Source of the DNA: Vibrio sp. NTOU-M3
Lineage (GTDB): Bacteria > Pseudomonadota > Gammaproteobacteria > Enterobacterales > Vibrionaceae
DNA length: 64,000 nucleotides
Assembly: GCF_040869035.1 (NCBI RefSeq)
Contig: NZ_CP162100.1
Location: 682,001 to 746,000 of the forward strand
Direction: 5' to 3'
In this document: positions 39,795 to 50,772 of the stretch, piece after piece
Layout: each line of letters begins with the position of its first letter
Position numbering within the stretch: the stretch's first letter is position 1
Notes under the pieces: model-generated
What the model saw: only the letters and a program-made list of their open reading frames with translations
Database searches by the model: none
What the model was told of the DNA's origin: nothing
Program-made: the position numbers and the translations under genes

Positions 39795-40553
39795 TTAAAA
39801 TTCGTTCTTCCACTCACGTAATGCGGTAAAAATAGCGAGTGGATCGGTTTGTGCTGTACGATTTGCCACCGATTTGATCACATTAGGTTGATCTAAGCGT
39901 AAGAACGGATTTACCCATTTTTCTTGGCGCAATGTTGTCGGAATGGTGGCTTTGTTTTGTGCCCGCAGACGATTTACCTCATCGCGATATTGTTGCAAGA
40001 GGTCATTTTCTGGCTCAACAGCTAAAGCAAAAGAAAGGTTGCCTGCGGTATATTCATGTGCGCAGTACACTTCGGTCTCTTCTGGTAGAGCTGCTATTTT
40101 TTCTAGAGATGTGTACATTTGCTCCATTGTGCCTTCAAAAACTCGTCCACATCCGGCAGAAAACAGCACATCACCACAGAATAGTTTACCATCACCGACA
40201 TACCCGATATGACCGAGTGTATGTCCTTCTAATCCAAGGACAAAAAATACTTCATCAAAAAGTTTAATTTGATCGCCCCCTGATACAGGATGCGTCAGTG
40301 GAGGAACGGGATCATTTGCTGGGCCAACAATATCTGCATTAGGGAAGTGGCGAGCCAGTTCTGAGATCCCTCCAGTATGGTCAGCGTGATGATGCGTGAT
40401 GAGAATGGCATCCAGTGTTAAGTTATGTGTTTGAATATATTCTAATACGGGCTTGGCATCGCCCGGATCGACGACGGCACAACGCTGATCGCTATTTTGT
40501 ATCAGCCAGATGTAATTGTCGTTAAATGCGGGTATGCTTTTGATATCTAACAT
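39795..40553 (-). CDS. gloB: Hydroxyacylglutathione hydrolase (glyoxalase II)
   Basis: Hydrolyses S-lactoylglutathione to lactate and glutathione, finishing methylglyoxal detoxification. 252 aa, metallo-beta-lactamase fold. Metal motif [10 protein letters not shown] (about 53-62), GHTLGHIGY, and C-terminal [11 protein letters not shown]. The frame is open to 40574, but ATG 40553 gives [16 protein letters not shown], the family start, with GGAG upstream. It is divergent from the yafS-like gene with only 39 bases between starts, so their promoters must overlap. Confidence 0.96.
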   Translation of the reverse strand: MLDIKSIPAFNDNYIWLIQNSDQRCAVVDPGDAKPVLEYIQTHNLTLDAILITHHHADHTGGISELARHFPNADIVGPANDPVPPLTHPVSGGDQIKLFDEVFFVLGLEGHTLGHIGYVGDGKLFCGDVLFSAGCGRVFEGTMEQMYTSLEKIAALPEETEVYCAHEYTAGNLSFALAVEPENDLLQQYRDEVNRLRAQNKATIPTTLRQEKWVNPFLRLDQPNVIKSVANRTAQTDPLAIFTALREWKNEF

Positions 40554-40592
40554 TGTTGAGTCTCCAATCCCCAAGAGTGAAGCAGGTTACAC

Positions 40593-41345
40593 ATGAACCC
40601 AGCACGCAGCAATAAAAAGCTTGAAAAGCCTCATTCATGGTCTCAGCTAAAAAATGGTCAATGGGTGAGTGAGTCCATTCAAATCCGTGTGGATGAATGG
40701 TGCCCGAAATTGTTTGGTTACCATTTTTTAAAGCTGGGAGGGTTGAGCTGTGAGCTCACCACCAGTTGTAACTGTAACATTCAACATCAAGTAAACCTAG
40801 ATATCCAGAACCCATTGCATAATGTTATCGCAGATGGTTACGAGCTTCCTTTTCTTGAAAAAAGCTTTGATGCTGTTTTATTAGCCCATCAATTGGATTA
40901 CTGCAATGATCCGCATCGAATGTTGCGCGAAGTCGATCGAGTTATGATTGATGATGGTTACTTGATCATCACGGGGTTTAATCCTGTTAGCTTCACTGGG
41001 CTGGCAAGCTTGATGCCGTGGCGCAGGAATAATTTACCTTGGAGTGGGCGAATGTTCACTCCTGGGCGAGTTCGAGACTGGCTTGGTTTACTAAATTATC
41101 AAGTAATTGAGATGGACAGATATGCTTTGTTTCCAATGCAGAGGTATCGCACGATGTGGACTTGGATGGAGAACAGTCTAGGGGAGTGGGCTTCCCCCTT
41201 TGGTAGTTTGTATTTTATTGTGGCACGAAAACGGACCTACCCACTAAAACCGATCAAACCTCATTGGAAGCTTAAACGTAAGCTTTCTCCAGTTGGGGTG
41301 AACTATAAAGTCAGAGTCGAAAAGACCAACCATCAAGAAGGCTGA
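40593..41345 (+). CDS. YafS-like class I SAM-dependent methyltransferase
   Basis: 250 aa. A methyltransferase type 11 core is visible: [38 protein letters not shown] (about 89-125) covers motifs II-III, followed by [13 protein letters not shown]. The usual glycine-rich motif I is weak (LNIQNP region). E. coli YafS occupies the same site between gloB and rnhA. Substrate unknown. The last 13 bases overlap the 3' end of the convergent rnhA. Confidence 0.8.
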   Translation: MNPARSNKKLEKPHSWSQLKNGQWVSESIQIRVDEWCPKLFGYHFLKLGGLSCELTTSCNCNIQHQVNLDIQNPLHNVIADGYELPFLEKSFDAVLLAHQLDYCNDPHRMLREVDRVMIDDGYLIITGFNPVSFTGLASLMPWRRNNLPWSGRMFTPGRVRDWLGLLNYQVIEMDRYALFPMQRYRTMWTWMENSLGEWASPFGSLYFIVARKRTYPLKPIKPHWKLKRKLSPVGVNYKVRVEKTNHQEG

Positions 41346-41797
41346 TAGCCTGTGTCCTCGTCGGTTGGGTTTTCTGCAGCCGTACGTGCAAGTTCATCAC
41401 ACATTTCATTTTCTCGGTGACCTGCGTGGCCCTTGACCCAACGCCAGTCGATCTCGTGACGCTGAGTTTCAGTGTCGAGTGCTTGCCATAAATCCGCATT
41501 TTTCACTGGCTTTTTATCCGCCGTTTTCCAGCCACGTTTCTTCCAATTGTGGATCCATTGGGTGATCCCTTGACGTACGTATTGGCTATCCGTCGTCAGA
41601 ATAACATGACAGGGTTCTTTGAGAGTTTGCAGAGCAACGATGGTTGCGAGCATTTCCATGCGGTTATTGGTTGTTAGGGTGTAGCCCTTCGCCAAGGTTT
41701 TTTCTACTTGCTTGTAGCGAAGTACGATCCCGTAGCCACCCGGGCCTGGATTCCCCAAACAGGAACCATCAGTGAAAATTTCCACCTGTTTTGTCAT
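41333..41797 (-). CDS. rnhA: Ribonuclease HI
   Basis: Degrades the RNA strand of RNA-DNA hybrids, including R-loops and primers. 154 aa. Catalytic residues: Asp10 in [16 protein letters not shown], Glu48 in NNRMEM, Asp70 in TTDSQYV, plus the His loop [18 protein letters not shown]. Divergent from dnaQ, 56 bases between start codons, the same arrangement as in E. coli where the promoters overlap. Confidence 0.97.
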   Translation of the reverse strand: MTKQVEIFTDGSCLGNPGPGGYGIVLRYKQVEKTLAKGYTLTTNNRMEMLATIVALQTLKEPCHVILTTDSQYVRQGITQWIHNWKKRGWKTADKKPVKNADLWQALDTETQRHEIDWRWVKGHAGHRENEMCDELARTAAENPTDEDTGYQPS

Positions 41798-41853
41798 GAT
41801 TTGATACTATTGGGTTAAGCAGTTATAAAGCATAGTCTGACACACATATCGTT

Positions 41854-42597
41854 ATGAATACCAGTAACAAATCGAATTCCCAACGCATCGTGGTGCTCGA
41901 TACCGAAACCACGGGTATGAACAGAGAAGGTGGCCCTCACTACCAAGGGCACCGTATTATCGAAATCGGTGCGGTTGAAATTATCAACCGTAAGCTCACA
42001 GGGCGCCATTTCCATGTTTATCTCAAACCTGATCGTGAAATACAGCCAGACGCCGTCGAAGTTCACGGTATTACGGATGAATTTCTTATTGATAAGCCAG
42101 AATATCGCGATACTCACCAAGAGTTTCTAGACTTTATTAAAGGCGCAGAACTTGTTGCCCATAACGCGCCCTTCGACGTGGGCTTTATGGATTACGAGTT
42201 TGAAAAGCTCGACCCAGCCATAGGTAAGACAGTCGACTACTGTAAGGTGACTGATACCCTTGCGATGGCGAAGAAAATCTTCCCGGGTAAACGTAACAAC
42301 CTCGACGTACTCTGTGATCGTTACGGTATTGATAACTCGCATCGTACTCTCCACGGCGCATTGCTCGATGCGGAGATCCTAGCGGATGTTTACCTGCTGA
42401 TGACTGGTGGGCAAACATCAATGCAATTTGGGGGCGACGCATCATCTGATGGTGATTTGAGTGGTGAGTCGATAAAACGTGTTGCTGGTGGACGAAAAGC
42501 ATTAAAGGTTTTACGTGCAACCGCCGATGAATTAGAAGCACATCAAGGTCGTTTAGATATCGTCGAAAAAAGTGGAAGTTGCCTCTGGCGTCAGTAG
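41854..42597 (+). CDS. dnaQ: DNA polymerase III epsilon subunit (3'-5' proofreading exonuclease)
   Basis: 247 aa. DEDDh exonuclease: motif ExoI VLDTETTGM (Asp and Glu, about 14-22), ExoII HNAPFDVGFMDYE (about 108-120), ExoIII HRTLHGALLDAEIL (His and Asp, about 165-178). The C-terminal tail (from about 190) binds the alpha subunit DnaE. A ribosome site is not evident. The TIGR03503-type gene starts 8 bases after its stop. Confidence 0.97.
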   Translation: MNTSNKSNSQRIVVLDTETTGMNREGGPHYQGHRIIEIGAVEIINRKLTGRHFHVYLKPDREIQPDAVEVHGITDEFLIDKPEYRDTHQEFLDFIKGAELVAHNAPFDVGFMDYEFEKLDPAIGKTVDYCKVTDTLAMAKKIFPGKRNNLDVLCDRYGIDNSHRTLHGALLDAEILADVYLLMTGGQTSMQFGGDASSDGDLSGESIKRVAGGRKALKVLRATADELEAHQGRLDIVEKSGSCLWRQ

Positions 42598-42605
42598 GAG
42601 AAGGA

Positions 42606-43856
42606 ATGTTGAGGATTTGGTTTACCCTGTTAGCTCTGGTTTATACATCACTCAGTTATGCCGCTGAGGGATCCTCAATGTCTTTACTCGATAACCGTTT
42701 TCGTGTTGATCCCACCATTAAACAAATTACCTTTGTGATTTATCGTGCAGAGCGTTCTCAACCAGTGGTATTGGTGCGGCCTGATGGTAAGAAATATTAT
42801 GCTTGGCGTTCCCCTGATAATGTTCGTTGGTATCAAGAGCCTGCTATGGATATCATCTCAATCGATAACCCGATGCCGGGACCTTGGCAGGCGATTGGCA
42901 AAGTGACGCCAAAAAACAAAATTAAACTGATTTCGCATTTAGAGCTAAATACGGATGAGTTGCCTGAACGATTATTTCAAGGGGAAGAGATTAAGTTTAC
43001 TGCCCAACTGACGTCTGATGGAAAACCCTTAGTGCTAAGGGACTTTTTAGATCGAGTTAAGTTGATGGTGACGTTCACCAAGTATGTCGAAAATGAAGAT
43101 AGCTTGATTAAAGAAGCTCGCCCAATTCCAACCACTATTGGGGAGTTTGCCGATGACGGGCAGGGGCTTGATGAACGTGCTGGTGACGGTATTTTTACCG
43201 TATCGTTACCTATCACACCACAACCGGGTAAATATCGCGTACGAGTGACTTCTGGCAATGGTGTATTCCTACGCGCTCGTGAAAATGAAGTATTGGTTTA
43301 CCCGTCACCTCTGCAACATACTTTTATTCAGTCTCGCACAGAAGGTACTCCTCACGAGTTGGTTTTTTCTGGGGAGCAAGGCATGGTTTCACCGGGTTCT
43401 GTCGCGGCGCAAATTGAACACCAAAATCCTGATGGATCAGAAAATATTCTTGCTGGTGCAGCTGCGGAAGAATCGATGAAAGTGTCGTTGAAGATCCCAT
43501 ATTCAGGGGAAATTGGCCAGTATTCATGGACGGGCCGTGCCTTTGCCACTGAGCTTGCCGCTGGCAGGCCGCTTGTTTTTCCACTCACGCAGCAAACGTA
43601 CAGCGTAGTGAAAGAAGTGGATATGGCAGAAACTCGTCGCCTTCAGGAAGAAGAGCGACTCAAGCAGCAGAAAATCCAAGAAGAGTTACGTTTATTGCAA
43701 CTGCGTGAGGAAAAGCGTCAGCGCAGCATTATGTTTATCGCCATAGGTAATGTTGTTGCGATACTGCTGGGGCTGATTGGTTGGTTTGTATGGCGTAAAG
43801 TGAAATTTAAACGTGAAGCCATCCCTGAGATGCAATTGGAAATGCCCAAGAAATGA
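42606..43856 (+). CDS. TIGR03503 family membrane protein, function unknown
   Basis: 416 aa. A signal peptide (about 1-19, MLRIWFTLLALVYTSLSYAAE) leads to a large periplasmic part resembling beta-rich and choice-of-anchor proteins (IKQITFVIYR, RPDGKKYYAW, DGQGLDERAGDGIFTVSLPI), then a charged coiled coil (about 345-380) and a single C-terminal membrane helix (about 382-402, IGNVVAILLGLIGWFVW). Start ATG 42606 follows GGAGAAGGA. In vibrios it sits next to dnaQ, but no role is known. Confidence 0.8.
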   Translation: MLRIWFTLLALVYTSLSYAAEGSSMSLLDNRFRVDPTIKQITFVIYRAERSQPVVLVRPDGKKYYAWRSPDNVRWYQEPAMDIISIDNPMPGPWQAIGKVTPKNKIKLISHLELNTDELPERLFQGEEIKFTAQLTSDGKPLVLRDFLDRVKLMVTFTKYVENEDSLIKEARPIPTTIGEFADDGQGLDERAGDGIFTVSLPITPQPGKYRVRVTSGNGVFLRARENEVLVYPSPLQHTFIQSRTEGTPHELVFSGEQGMVSPGSVAAQIEHQNPDGSENILAGAAAEESMKVSLKIPYSGEIGQYSWTGRAFATELAAGRPLVFPLTQQTYSVVKEVDMAETRRLQEEERLKQQKIQEELRLLQLREEKRQRSIMFIAIGNVVAILLGLIGWFVWRKVKFKREAIPEMQLEMPKK

Positions 43857-43862
43857 AAAAGG

Positions 43863-43891
43863 AAAAGGACTGCATGAGGCAGTCCTTTTTT
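43863..43891. terminator. Bidirectional terminator between the TIGR03503-type gene and fadE
   Basis: 11-bp stem AAAAGGACTGC / GCAGTCCTTTT (43863-43873 with 43879-43889), 5-base loop; T runs on both strands, so it can serve both convergent genes. Confidence 0.92.
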
Positions 43892-43915
43892 GTTCAGCGT
43901 TATATTCCCAGTGGT

Positions 43916-46360
43916 TTACGCGACGTTATCCATCACTGGGAATCTTGGCTTTGCGGCTAGGGATTCAGGCTCAAAGTCATCAACATTGATGACGTATAAA
44001 CGCTGCTCCTCAGCCTCACATAGCAGATCGGCTTCTGGTTTATCAATGATGCCTTGCGCTAAACCAATTTCAGCAACTAAATCTAACCTCAGGAATGGAC
44101 GGCGCTGCTTAGTCATTTTACAAACTTTATCAAACAAAGGCTCGGCTTTGAGGATCACGTCTAACGCTTGCTCAATGCGACCTGCAGGGTTGTGCTCTGT
44201 TGGTTGCAAGTATTGATGTCGACCAATACGTGAGCGAGAAGCGCTTGGCGTTTGTAAAATTTGCGCGACGGCACTGTCGAGCGCATCACTTGGGGCTCTG
44301 CGTACACGTCCAAATGGCATTAGCATGATGCGCAGTGCTCGACCGACCCAACGATTAGGGAAGTTAGCTAAAAATTCATCGATAGCGACTTCGGTTTGTT
44401 TCAAGCTGTCTTGCAAGCTCCAATGTACCAACGCCAGATCTTCTTCAGGGCGAGCGTCTTGTTCGAAGCGTTTCAGCGTTGCAGAGCTTAAGTAAAGTTG
44501 GCTAAGAATATCACCAAGGCGCGCAGATAACCGCTCCTTACGTTTCAGAGAGCCTCCCAGCATCGCCATTGAGATATCGGCAAGCAGAGCTAAATTCGCG
44601 CTGTAACGGTTTAACTGTTGATAGTAACGTGCGGTTGTGTCAGAGGTTGGCGCATCAGAACCAATACCATCGCTTAAGCCAAACCACATACTGCGAACAA
44701 GGTTGCTCATTGTAAAGCTAACATGCCCAGCAAGCGCGCGGTCAAACTGAGCTACTGCATCCGCGCTTTCTGAATAAGCGGCATCCATTTCAGCCAGTAC
44801 GTATGGATGGCAGCGAATCGCGCCTTGACCAAAGATGATCATAGAGCGTGTCAGAATATTTGCTCCTTCGACAGTGACCGCAATTGGAGCACCCTGATAG
44901 CCACGAGCAAGGAAGTTTGAAGGGCCCAAACAGATCCCTTTTCCGCCGACGATATCCATAGCATCGATAATGCTTTGCTGGCCGCGATGAGTGCAGTGAT
45001 ATTTTACTATGGCTGATATCACAGAGGGTTTTTCACCGGCATCGATGCCAGCGACAGTAAGGTTGCTGGCGGCATCCATCACATAGGCGTTGCCACCAAG
45101 GCGAGCGAGTGGTTCTTCAATCCCTTCCATATGGCCAATAGGTTGCTTGAATTGGCGACGAATGCGTGCATAAGCACCGGTTGTGAGCGCGGCGGTTTTG
45201 ATCCCACCAGTTGAATTGGAAGGCAGTGTAATGCCACGGCCAACGGACAAGCATTCAACCAGCATTCGCCAGCCTTGACCTGCCATTTTGGGGCCACCAA
45301 TAATGAAATCGAGAGGGACAAAAATGTCGTTGCCTTGCGTTGGCCCATTTTGGAACGGCACATTGAGTGGAAAGTGGCGGTTGCCAATATCGACGCCCGG
45401 AAGTTCCGTAGGGATCAGGGCGCAAGTAATGCCAACTTCTTCTTGTTTACCGAGCAATCCATCGGGATCGCGCAGTTTGAATGCTAACCCTAATACGGTT
45501 GCTACCGGAGCTAGCGTGATATAGCGCTTGTTCCATGTCAGTCGCATGCCCAATACTTTTTCACCTTGCCAATCACCTTCGCAAACCACACCATAATCTG
45601 GAATCGAGCCTGCATCTGAACCGGCTTCTGGGCTGGTTAATGCGAAACAAGGTATTTCCTTACCTTCGGCTAGACGAGGTAGGTAATGATCTTTTTGTGC
45701 TTCAGTTCCGTAGTGTTGCAACAGTTCGCCCGGGCCCAGTGAGTTAGGCACACCCACGGTAGAAGAGAGTACGCTGGAAACGCCTGTCAGTTTTTGCAAC
45801 ACAAGTGATTGCGCGTATGCGGAGAACTCGAGACCACCGTATTTTTTCTTGATGATCATGGCGAAGAATTTATGGTCTTTTAGGTATTGCCATACTTCAG
45901 GGGGCAGATCAGCCAGTTCATGCGTGACTTGATAATCATTGACCATTGCACACACTTGGTTGACGGGTCCGTCTAAAAAAGCCTGTTCCTCGTCACTTAA
46001 TGTTGGTGCAGCAATATCATGAAGCTTGCGCCAGTCTGGCTTTCCTTTAAACAGTTCGGCTTCCCACCATACTGTCCCGGCATCCAGTGCTTCTTTTTCG
46101 GTTTGTGACATTGCTGGTAATACTTTCCGAAATAATGTTAAGGCTTTTCGACTGATCAACGTTTGTCGAATGGCGGGAACGGCTAATATCGCCACTGCTG
46201 TTAGATACAACAGCCAAGCAATAGAGCCAGCAGTGCCTAAGATAGTAAACAGCACCATGACAGCAGTTAAGGCGGTAAGTGTCAGCGCTATTGTTGCGCG
46301 ATGGTATAGGCAGGTTGCACTAACGACAACAAAGCCAAGCAGGGAGAGCAAGATGTCCAT
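43916..46360 (-). CDS. fadE: Acyl-CoA dehydrogenase FadE
   Basis: First oxidation of the beta-oxidation cycle (fatty acyl-CoA to enoyl-CoA, FAD-dependent). 814 aa, the long FadE form, roughly twice the size of ordinary acyl-CoA dehydrogenases. N-terminal hydrophobic segments (about 1-70) suggest membrane association. The dehydrogenase core runs from about 95 to 560 ([45 protein letters not shown]); the C-terminal 250 residues are the FadE-specific domain. A FadR-like operator lies 54 bases upstream of the start. Confidence 0.96.
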   Translation of the reverse strand: MDILLSLLGFVVVSATCLYHRATIALTLTALTAVMVLFTILGTAGSIAWLLYLTAVAILAVPAIRQTLISRKALTLFRKVLPAMSQTEKEALDAGTVWWEAELFKGKPDWRKLHDIAAPTLSDEEQAFLDGPVNQVCAMVNDYQVTHELADLPPEVWQYLKDHKFFAMIIKKKYGGLEFSAYAQSLVLQKLTGVSSVLSSTVGVPNSLGPGELLQHYGTEAQKDHYLPRLAEGKEIPCFALTSPEAGSDAGSIPDYGVVCEGDWQGEKVLGMRLTWNKRYITLAPVATVLGLAFKLRDPDGLLGKQEEVGITCALIPTELPGVDIGNRHFPLNVPFQNGPTQGNDIFVPLDFIIGGPKMAGQGWRMLVECLSVGRGITLPSNSTGGIKTAALTTGAYARIRRQFKQPIGHMEGIEEPLARLGGNAYVMDAASNLTVAGIDAGEKPSVISAIVKYHCTHRGQQSIIDAMDIVGGKGICLGPSNFLARGYQGAPIAVTVEGANILTRSMIIFGQGAIRCHPYVLAEMDAAYSESADAVAQFDRALAGHVSFTMSNLVRSMWFGLSDGIGSDAPTSDTTARYYQQLNRYSANLALLADISMAMLGGSLKRKERLSARLGDILSQLYLSSATLKRFEQDARPEEDLALVHWSLQDSLKQTEVAIDEFLANFPNRWVGRALRIMLMPFGRVRRAPSDALDSAVAQILQTPSASRSRIGRHQYLQPTEHNPAGRIEQALDVILKAEPLFDKVCKMTKQRRPFLRLDLVAEIGLAQGIIDKPEADLLCEAEEQRLYVINVDDFEPESLAAKPRFPVMDNVA

Positions 46361-46671
46361 ATATCTGTTCCTTGTTCAGACACTGTAATTTTGTTTATTG
46401 GTCTGGTTTGAATAAGAGGTCTTACCAGTTAAGTGTAATCAAAATATTAAATAAATGTAAAACGATGGCGTGGTTAAAAAGTGATCCGTGTAGAGCAATA
46501 ATTCTAAAAATGAGGGGTTGTGCCGATTTTGTGAGCGTAGGAAGTATCGAAAGAGAATATTCTTGGACGCTGACTATCGACAGTGAGAATTGTTTGAGTA
46601 AACTCAGAGATAACGCAGAACCTCCCTCAGTGGGGGTCATCTTGTTACAGAATAACTAAGAGAAAAATCCT
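46361..46671. other. Divergent fadE/gmhA intergenic region
   Basis: 311 bases. Near the fadE side it holds the FadR-like site (46414-46430) and a second TGGTCTG half-site at about 46400. A GC-rich weak hairpin (about 46622-46639) lies near gmhA. No credible gene: a 64-codon open frame at 46465-46659 has no ribosome site. No gmhA promoter is clear. Confidence 0.6.
46414..46430. promoter_or_regulatory. FadR-like operator of fadE
   Basis: AAGAGGTCTTACCAGTT; on the other strand AACTGGTAAGACCTCTT. It matches the FadR consensus AACTGGTCNGACCAGTT at 13 of 16 defined bases, including both inner half-sites. Repression of fadE by FadR, relieved by long-chain acyl-CoA, is inferred. Confidence 0.7.
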
Positions 46672-47250
46672 ATGTACCACGACCTGATTAAAAGTGAGTT
46701 GACTGAAGCTGCCGACGTTCTCAACAAATTTCTGAGTGATGACAACAATATTGCTCAAATTGAAGCCGCAGCAAAATTGATCGCGGATTCATTTAAGCAA
46801 GGTGGCAAAGTCCTTTCTTGTGGCAATGGTGGTTCTCACTGTGATGCGATGCACTTTGCGGAAGAGCTAACTGGCCGTTATCGTGAAAATCGTCCGGGCT
46901 ATCCTGGTATCGCTATTTCAGATCCAAGCCACTTGTCGTGTGTAAGTAATGACTTTGGCTATGATTTTGTTTTCTCACGTTATGTCGAAGCGGTTGGTGC
47001 TCAAGGTGATGTGCTGTTTGGACTTTCTACATCTGGTAACTCTGGCAATATCTTAAAAGCGATTGATGCTGCGAAGGCAAAAGGCATGAAGACCATCGCA
47101 TTGACAGGGAAAGATGGTGGTAAAATGGCAGGACTCGCGGATATTGAAATCCGTGTGCCACACTTTGGTTATGCTGATCGCATTCAAGAGATCCACATCA
47201 AGATCATTCACATTGTGATTCAGTTGATTGAAAAGGAAATGGAAAAATAA
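46672..47250 (+). CDS. gmhA: Sedoheptulose 7-phosphate isomerase GmhA
   Basis: Converts sedoheptulose 7-phosphate to D-glycero-D-manno-heptose 7-phosphate, first step to the ADP-heptose of the LPS inner core. 192 aa SIS-domain tetramer. Motifs [21 protein letters not shown] (about 53-73, with metal/catalytic residues) and [12 protein letters not shown] (about 118-129). GmhB, two steps later in the pathway, is encoded at 56361-56933. Cotranscribed with the yafJ-like gene. Confidence 0.97.
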   Translation: MYHDLIKSELTEAADVLNKFLSDDNNIAQIEAAAKLIADSFKQGGKVLSCGNGGSHCDAMHFAEELTGRYRENRPGYPGIAISDPSHLSCVSNDFGYDFVFSRYVEAVGAQGDVLFGLSTSGNSGNILKAIDAAKAKGMKTIALTGKDGGKMAGLADIEIRVPHFGYADRIQEIHIKIIHIVIQLIEKEMEK

Positions 47251-47282
47251 TTGGTTTAATTTTCAAAGGAGTGTTTTAAACC

Positions 47283-48128
47283 ATGTGTGAGTTGCTCGGA
47301 ATGAGCGCAAATGTGCCGACAGACATTTGTTTTAGTTTTACTGGTTTGATGCAGCGTGGGGGCAATACAGGCCCTCATCGCGATGGTTGGGGAATCACCT
47401 TTTATGAGGGGAAAGGATTCCGTAATTTCAAAGATCCAAACCCAAGCTGCGACTCTAAAATCGCAGAGTTAGTACAGAATTATCCCATCAAGAGTTGTGC
47501 GGTGATCAGCCACATTCGGCAAGCGAATCGTGGTGGCGTTAACCTTGAAAATACCCACCCATTTACCCGCGAGTTATGGGGACGTTATTGGACCTTTGCT
47601 CATAATGGGCAATTGTCTGACTATCAGGACTTCCAAACGGGACGCCACCGGCCAGTCGGGCAGACCGACAGCGAGCTTTCTTTCTGCTGGTTACTTAAAC
47701 AGATGGAAGATAAGTACCCTGAGCCACCGCAAGATATGGTTGGCGTTTTCCGTTTTGTGGCACAGTGCTGTGACAAGCTAAGAGAGAAAGGGGTGTTTAA
47801 TATGCTGCTTTCTGATGGGGAATACGTCATGACATATTGCACCAATCATCTTTATTGGATCACTCGCCGCGCACCTTTTGGTAAAGCGTCATTGATTGAT
47901 GAGGACGTGGAGATCAACTTCCAAGAAGAGACCACGCCAAACGATGTTGTGTCGGTGATTGCCACTCAACCTTTAACGGACAATGAAACTTGGCATCGAA
48001 TGAAGCCGGGTGAGTTTGGTATTTTTCACTTTGGTGAATTGATTGATGGTAATGCTGATGAACTTGTTGATGTGCCATACGCGCCGAAGAAAGTCGCAAG
48101 CCAAGCACCAACAGAACCGCTGGAGTAG
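47283..48128 (+). CDS. YafJ-like class II glutamine amidotransferase
   Basis: 281 aa. N-terminal nucleophile Cys2 (MCELLGMS) after methionine removal, followed by the glutaminase-domain motifs GPHRDGWGI, AVISHIRQANRGGVNLENTHPF and WTFAHNGQLSDY. No synthase domain is attached, so the acceptor of the ammonia is unknown; E. coli YafJ is the same and follows gmhA there too. Ribosome site AAAGGAG precedes the start. Confidence 0.92.
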   Translation: MCELLGMSANVPTDICFSFTGLMQRGGNTGPHRDGWGITFYEGKGFRNFKDPNPSCDSKIAELVQNYPIKSCAVISHIRQANRGGVNLENTHPFTRELWGRYWTFAHNGQLSDYQDFQTGRHRPVGQTDSELSFCWLLKQMEDKYPEPPQDMVGVFRFVAQCCDKLREKGVFNMLLSDGEYVMTYCTNHLYWITRRAPFGKASLIDEDVEINFQEETTPNDVVSVIATQPLTDNETWHRMKPGEFGIFHFGELIDGNADELVDVPYAPKKVASQAPTEPLE

Positions 48129-48134
48129 ATAAAC

Positions 48135-48164
48135 AAAAAGGCCGATGTTTCCATCGGCCTTTTT
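48135..48164. terminator. Bidirectional terminator between the yafJ-like gene and proS
   Basis: 13-bp stem AAAAAGGCCGATG / CATCGGCCTTTTT with a 4-base loop, usable from either side between two convergent genes. Confidence 0.93.
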
Positions 48165-48185
48165 AATTTCTAAGCGTTAAACAAT

Positions 48186-49901
48186 TTAAGCCAGTTGCGC
48201 TTTAATGTGTTCAACAATATCAGCCATCGCTACAGCCGTTTTCTCACCTGAACGGCGATTCTTATACTCGAAGTTGCCTTCTTTCATAGAACGATCACCG
48301 ATCACGATAGTGTGAGGAATACCGATCAGCTCCATATCAGAGAACATTACACCTGGGCGCTCTTTACGGTCGTCGAATAGGACTTCAATACCCATAGCCG
48401 TCAGTTCAGCGTACAGCTTCTCAGCTGCTTCTTTCACTTCTTCAGACTTGTGCATGTTCATTGGTACGATCGCTACTTGGAAAGGTGCTAGTGCGTCTGG
48501 CCAAATGATGCCGTATTTGTCGTGGTTTTGCTCGATTGCAGAAGCAACAACACGTGAAACTCCGATGCCGTAGCAACCCATTTCTAGGATTACGTTCTTA
48601 CCATCAGGACCAAGCACGCCACAGTTCATCGCTTCTGAATAAGCATTACCAAGTTGGAAGATGTGACCAACTTCGATACCACGTTTCAGTTGTAATGTAC
48701 CTTGACCACATGGGCTTGGATCACCTTCAACAACGTTACGTAGGTCTTCAATTTGGCCTAGCTCAACGTCACGGCCCCAGTTGATGCCGAAGTAGTGTTT
48801 GTCATCAACGTTAGCACCGGCGCCAAAGTCGGTCATTACAGCAACAGTACGGTCAACGATGAACGGCAATTCAAGGTTTACTGGACCTAGAGAACCTGGG
48901 CCAGCGCCAATCAGTGCGCGAATTTCTTCTTCTGTTGCCATCTCTAGAGGAGAAGCAACTTGAGGAAGATTTTCAGCTTTCACTTCGTTTAGCTCGTGGT
49001 CACCACGGATGATAAGCGCGATGATATCTGCGTCTACTTCATCAGAGGCTTTAACGAATAGCGTCTTAACTGTCTTTTCGATCGGCATGTCGAACTGTTC
49101 AACAAGCTCGGCAATAGTTTTCGCGTTTGGCGTATCAACCAGCGTCATCTCTTGAGTTGGCGCTGCACGCTCGCCAGCAGGAGCAGCAGCTTCCGCTTTT
49201 TCGATGTTTGCTGCGTAATCAGACTCAGTAGAGAATGCGATTAGGTCTTCGCCACTTTCTGCAAGTACGTGGAACTCTTGAGAGCCACTACCGCCGATAG
49301 CACCAGAGTCAGCCAGTACTGGGCGGTACTCAAGACCCATGCGATCGAATGCTTTACAGTAAGCATCGTGCATCGCTTGGTAAGACTTCTCTAGACCTTC
49401 TTTGTCGATGTCGAAGCTGTAAGCATCCATCATGCAGAATTCACGTGCACGCATTACACCAAAACGTGGGCGACGCTCATCACGGAATTTAGTTTGGATT
49501 TGGTACAGGTTTAGCGGAAGCTGTTTGTAAGAGCTCACTTCGTTACGCACAAGGCTAGTGATCACTTCTTCAGCTGTAGGGCTAAGAACAAACGGACGAG
49601 TATGACGGTCAGTAAAGCGAAGTAGCTCAGGACCCATCTTCTCAGAACGACCTGTCTCTTCCCATAGTTCAAACGGCTGAACAACGGGCATCAAAGTTTC
49701 GACTGCACCTGCATTGTCGATCTCTTGACGAACGATGTTTTCGACTTTACGCAGCACACGTAGACCAGTAGGCAGCCAGGTATAAAGACCTGAAGCCAGC
49801 TTACGGATCATACCCGCGCGTAGCATGAGCTGGTGGCTCACTACTTCTGCGTCGTTTGGAGTCTCCTTCAGAGTAGAAAGAAGATAATTACTGGTACGCA
49901 T
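48186..49901 (-). CDS. proS: Prolyl-tRNA synthetase
   Basis: Charges tRNA-Pro. 571 aa, bacterial type: class II catalytic core split by an editing insertion (INS, about 225-405, with the deacylase for Ala-tRNA-Pro) and a C-terminal anticodon-binding domain (about 470-571). Class II motif 1 ([29 protein letters not shown]) and motif 2 ([17 protein letters not shown]) and motif 3 ([14 protein letters not shown]) are visible. Long CTA/GTA-poor codon use matches other highly expressed genes here. Confidence 0.97.
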   Translation of the reverse strand: MRTSNYLLSTLKETPNDAEVVSHQLMLRAGMIRKLASGLYTWLPTGLRVLRKVENIVRQEIDNAGAVETLMPVVQPFELWEETGRSEKMGPELLRFTDRHTRPFVLSPTAEEVITSLVRNEVSSYKQLPLNLYQIQTKFRDERRPRFGVMRAREFCMMDAYSFDIDKEGLEKSYQAMHDAYCKAFDRMGLEYRPVLADSGAIGGSGSQEFHVLAESGEDLIAFSTESDYAANIEKAEAAAPAGERAAPTQEMTLVDTPNAKTIAELVEQFDMPIEKTVKTLFVKASDEVDADIIALIIRGDHELNEVKAENLPQVASPLEMATEEEIRALIGAGPGSLGPVNLELPFIVDRTVAVMTDFGAGANVDDKHYFGINWGRDVELGQIEDLRNVVEGDPSPCGQGTLQLKRGIEVGHIFQLGNAYSEAMNCGVLGPDGKNVILEMGCYGIGVSRVVASAIEQNHDKYGIIWPDALAPFQVAIVPMNMHKSEEVKEAAEKLYAELTAMGIEVLFDDRKERPGVMFSDMELIGIPHTIVIGDRSMKEGNFEYKNRRSGEKTAVAMADIVEHIKAQLA

Positions 49902-50011
49902 TAAATTTATCCGTTTATTAAAGTTAGATACTCAAGCCAGAATGGACTGGAGTATGAAGGTCCCCGAAGGGAAAATTGTTAGCCGCTTATAATATCAGCC
50001 AATTGGCTTTG

Positions 50012-50707
50012 TCAAAAGCGTTCAATCGCAGTAACTGTTATTAAGTTATCGTTCGCTGTGAACTTAACGTTCAGATCGAACAAATTTACCGCATATTCTT
50101 TACTATCTGGTTTGCTCTTCTTATAAGCCGGCCGAGGATCTTGCGCGAGTACTTGCTCGATGATCTCACGCTCAGTACGACTGTCTGCTCTCTTCGCAAG
50201 TACCCGTTGAGCCTGCTCGGAAAAAATGACCACTGAAGTGGCAGGCTCTGCGTCCGCATACCCACCTTTTGCGTTTGTTACTGAATCGGAGTAGGGGATG
50301 TAGGGCTTAATATCCACAATAGGCGTACCACTGACTAAGTCGACACTGCCCAGCTCGAGGTACACCTGATCCCCTTCAATTGAGACACCTTTTAGTTCAA
50401 CGGCTGACATCCCAATGCCATTTGGGCGGAACGTTGAGCGTGAGGCAAATACGCCAATGCGCTCATTGCCACCAAGGCGAGGTGGTCGCACGGTCGGCTT
50501 CCAACCTGCTGAAAGATTTTGGTCAAACAGAAATAACAGCCACACGTGGCTAAATTGTTCGATGCCTCTTACGGCTTCCAAACAATTGGCGGCCCCTGAA
50601 AGCTTGATCCGTGCTGTTGCTGCAGGCACCAAACGAGGTTGACGAGGAACCGCAAATTTCTCTTTATATGGGCTTTCTACGGTACCAATTGGGTCTATGG
50701 AATACAT
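50012..50707 (-). CDS. trmO: TrmO, tRNA (t6A37-N6)-methyltransferase
   Basis: Methylates the threonylcarbamoyl-adenosine at position 37 of some tRNA-Thr using SAM; formerly TsaA or YaeB. 231 aa. Conserved: VESPYKEKFAVPRQPRLV (about 10-27), FSHVWLLFLFDQ, WKPTVRPPRLGGNERIGVFASRSTFRPNGIGMS and the C-terminal QDPRPAY. The frame is open to 50845, but the extra 46 residues look unlike the family; ATG 50707 gives the normal start, although no ribosome site is evident. Divergent from rpmE2. Confidence 0.93.
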   Translation of the reverse strand: MYSIDPIGTVESPYKEKFAVPRQPRLVPAATARIKLSGAANCLEAVRGIEQFSHVWLLFLFDQNLSAGWKPTVRPPRLGGNERIGVFASRSTFRPNGIGMSAVELKGVSIEGDQVYLELGSVDLVSGTPIVDIKPYIPYSDSVTNAKGGYADAEPATSVVIFSEQAQRVLAKRADSRTEREIIEQVLAQDPRPAYKKSKPDSKEYAVNLFDLNVKFTANDNLITVTAIERF

Positions 50708-50772
50708 ATTTATTGTTATGACGAAAAAGACTGCGACACAAAGTATCACATTTTTTACTTGCAAAACTGGTT

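Noticed and set aside
46465..46659. 64-codon open frame in the fadE-gmhA gap
   Set aside because: No ribosome site, no recognisable motif and it fills the regulatory gap; more likely chance.
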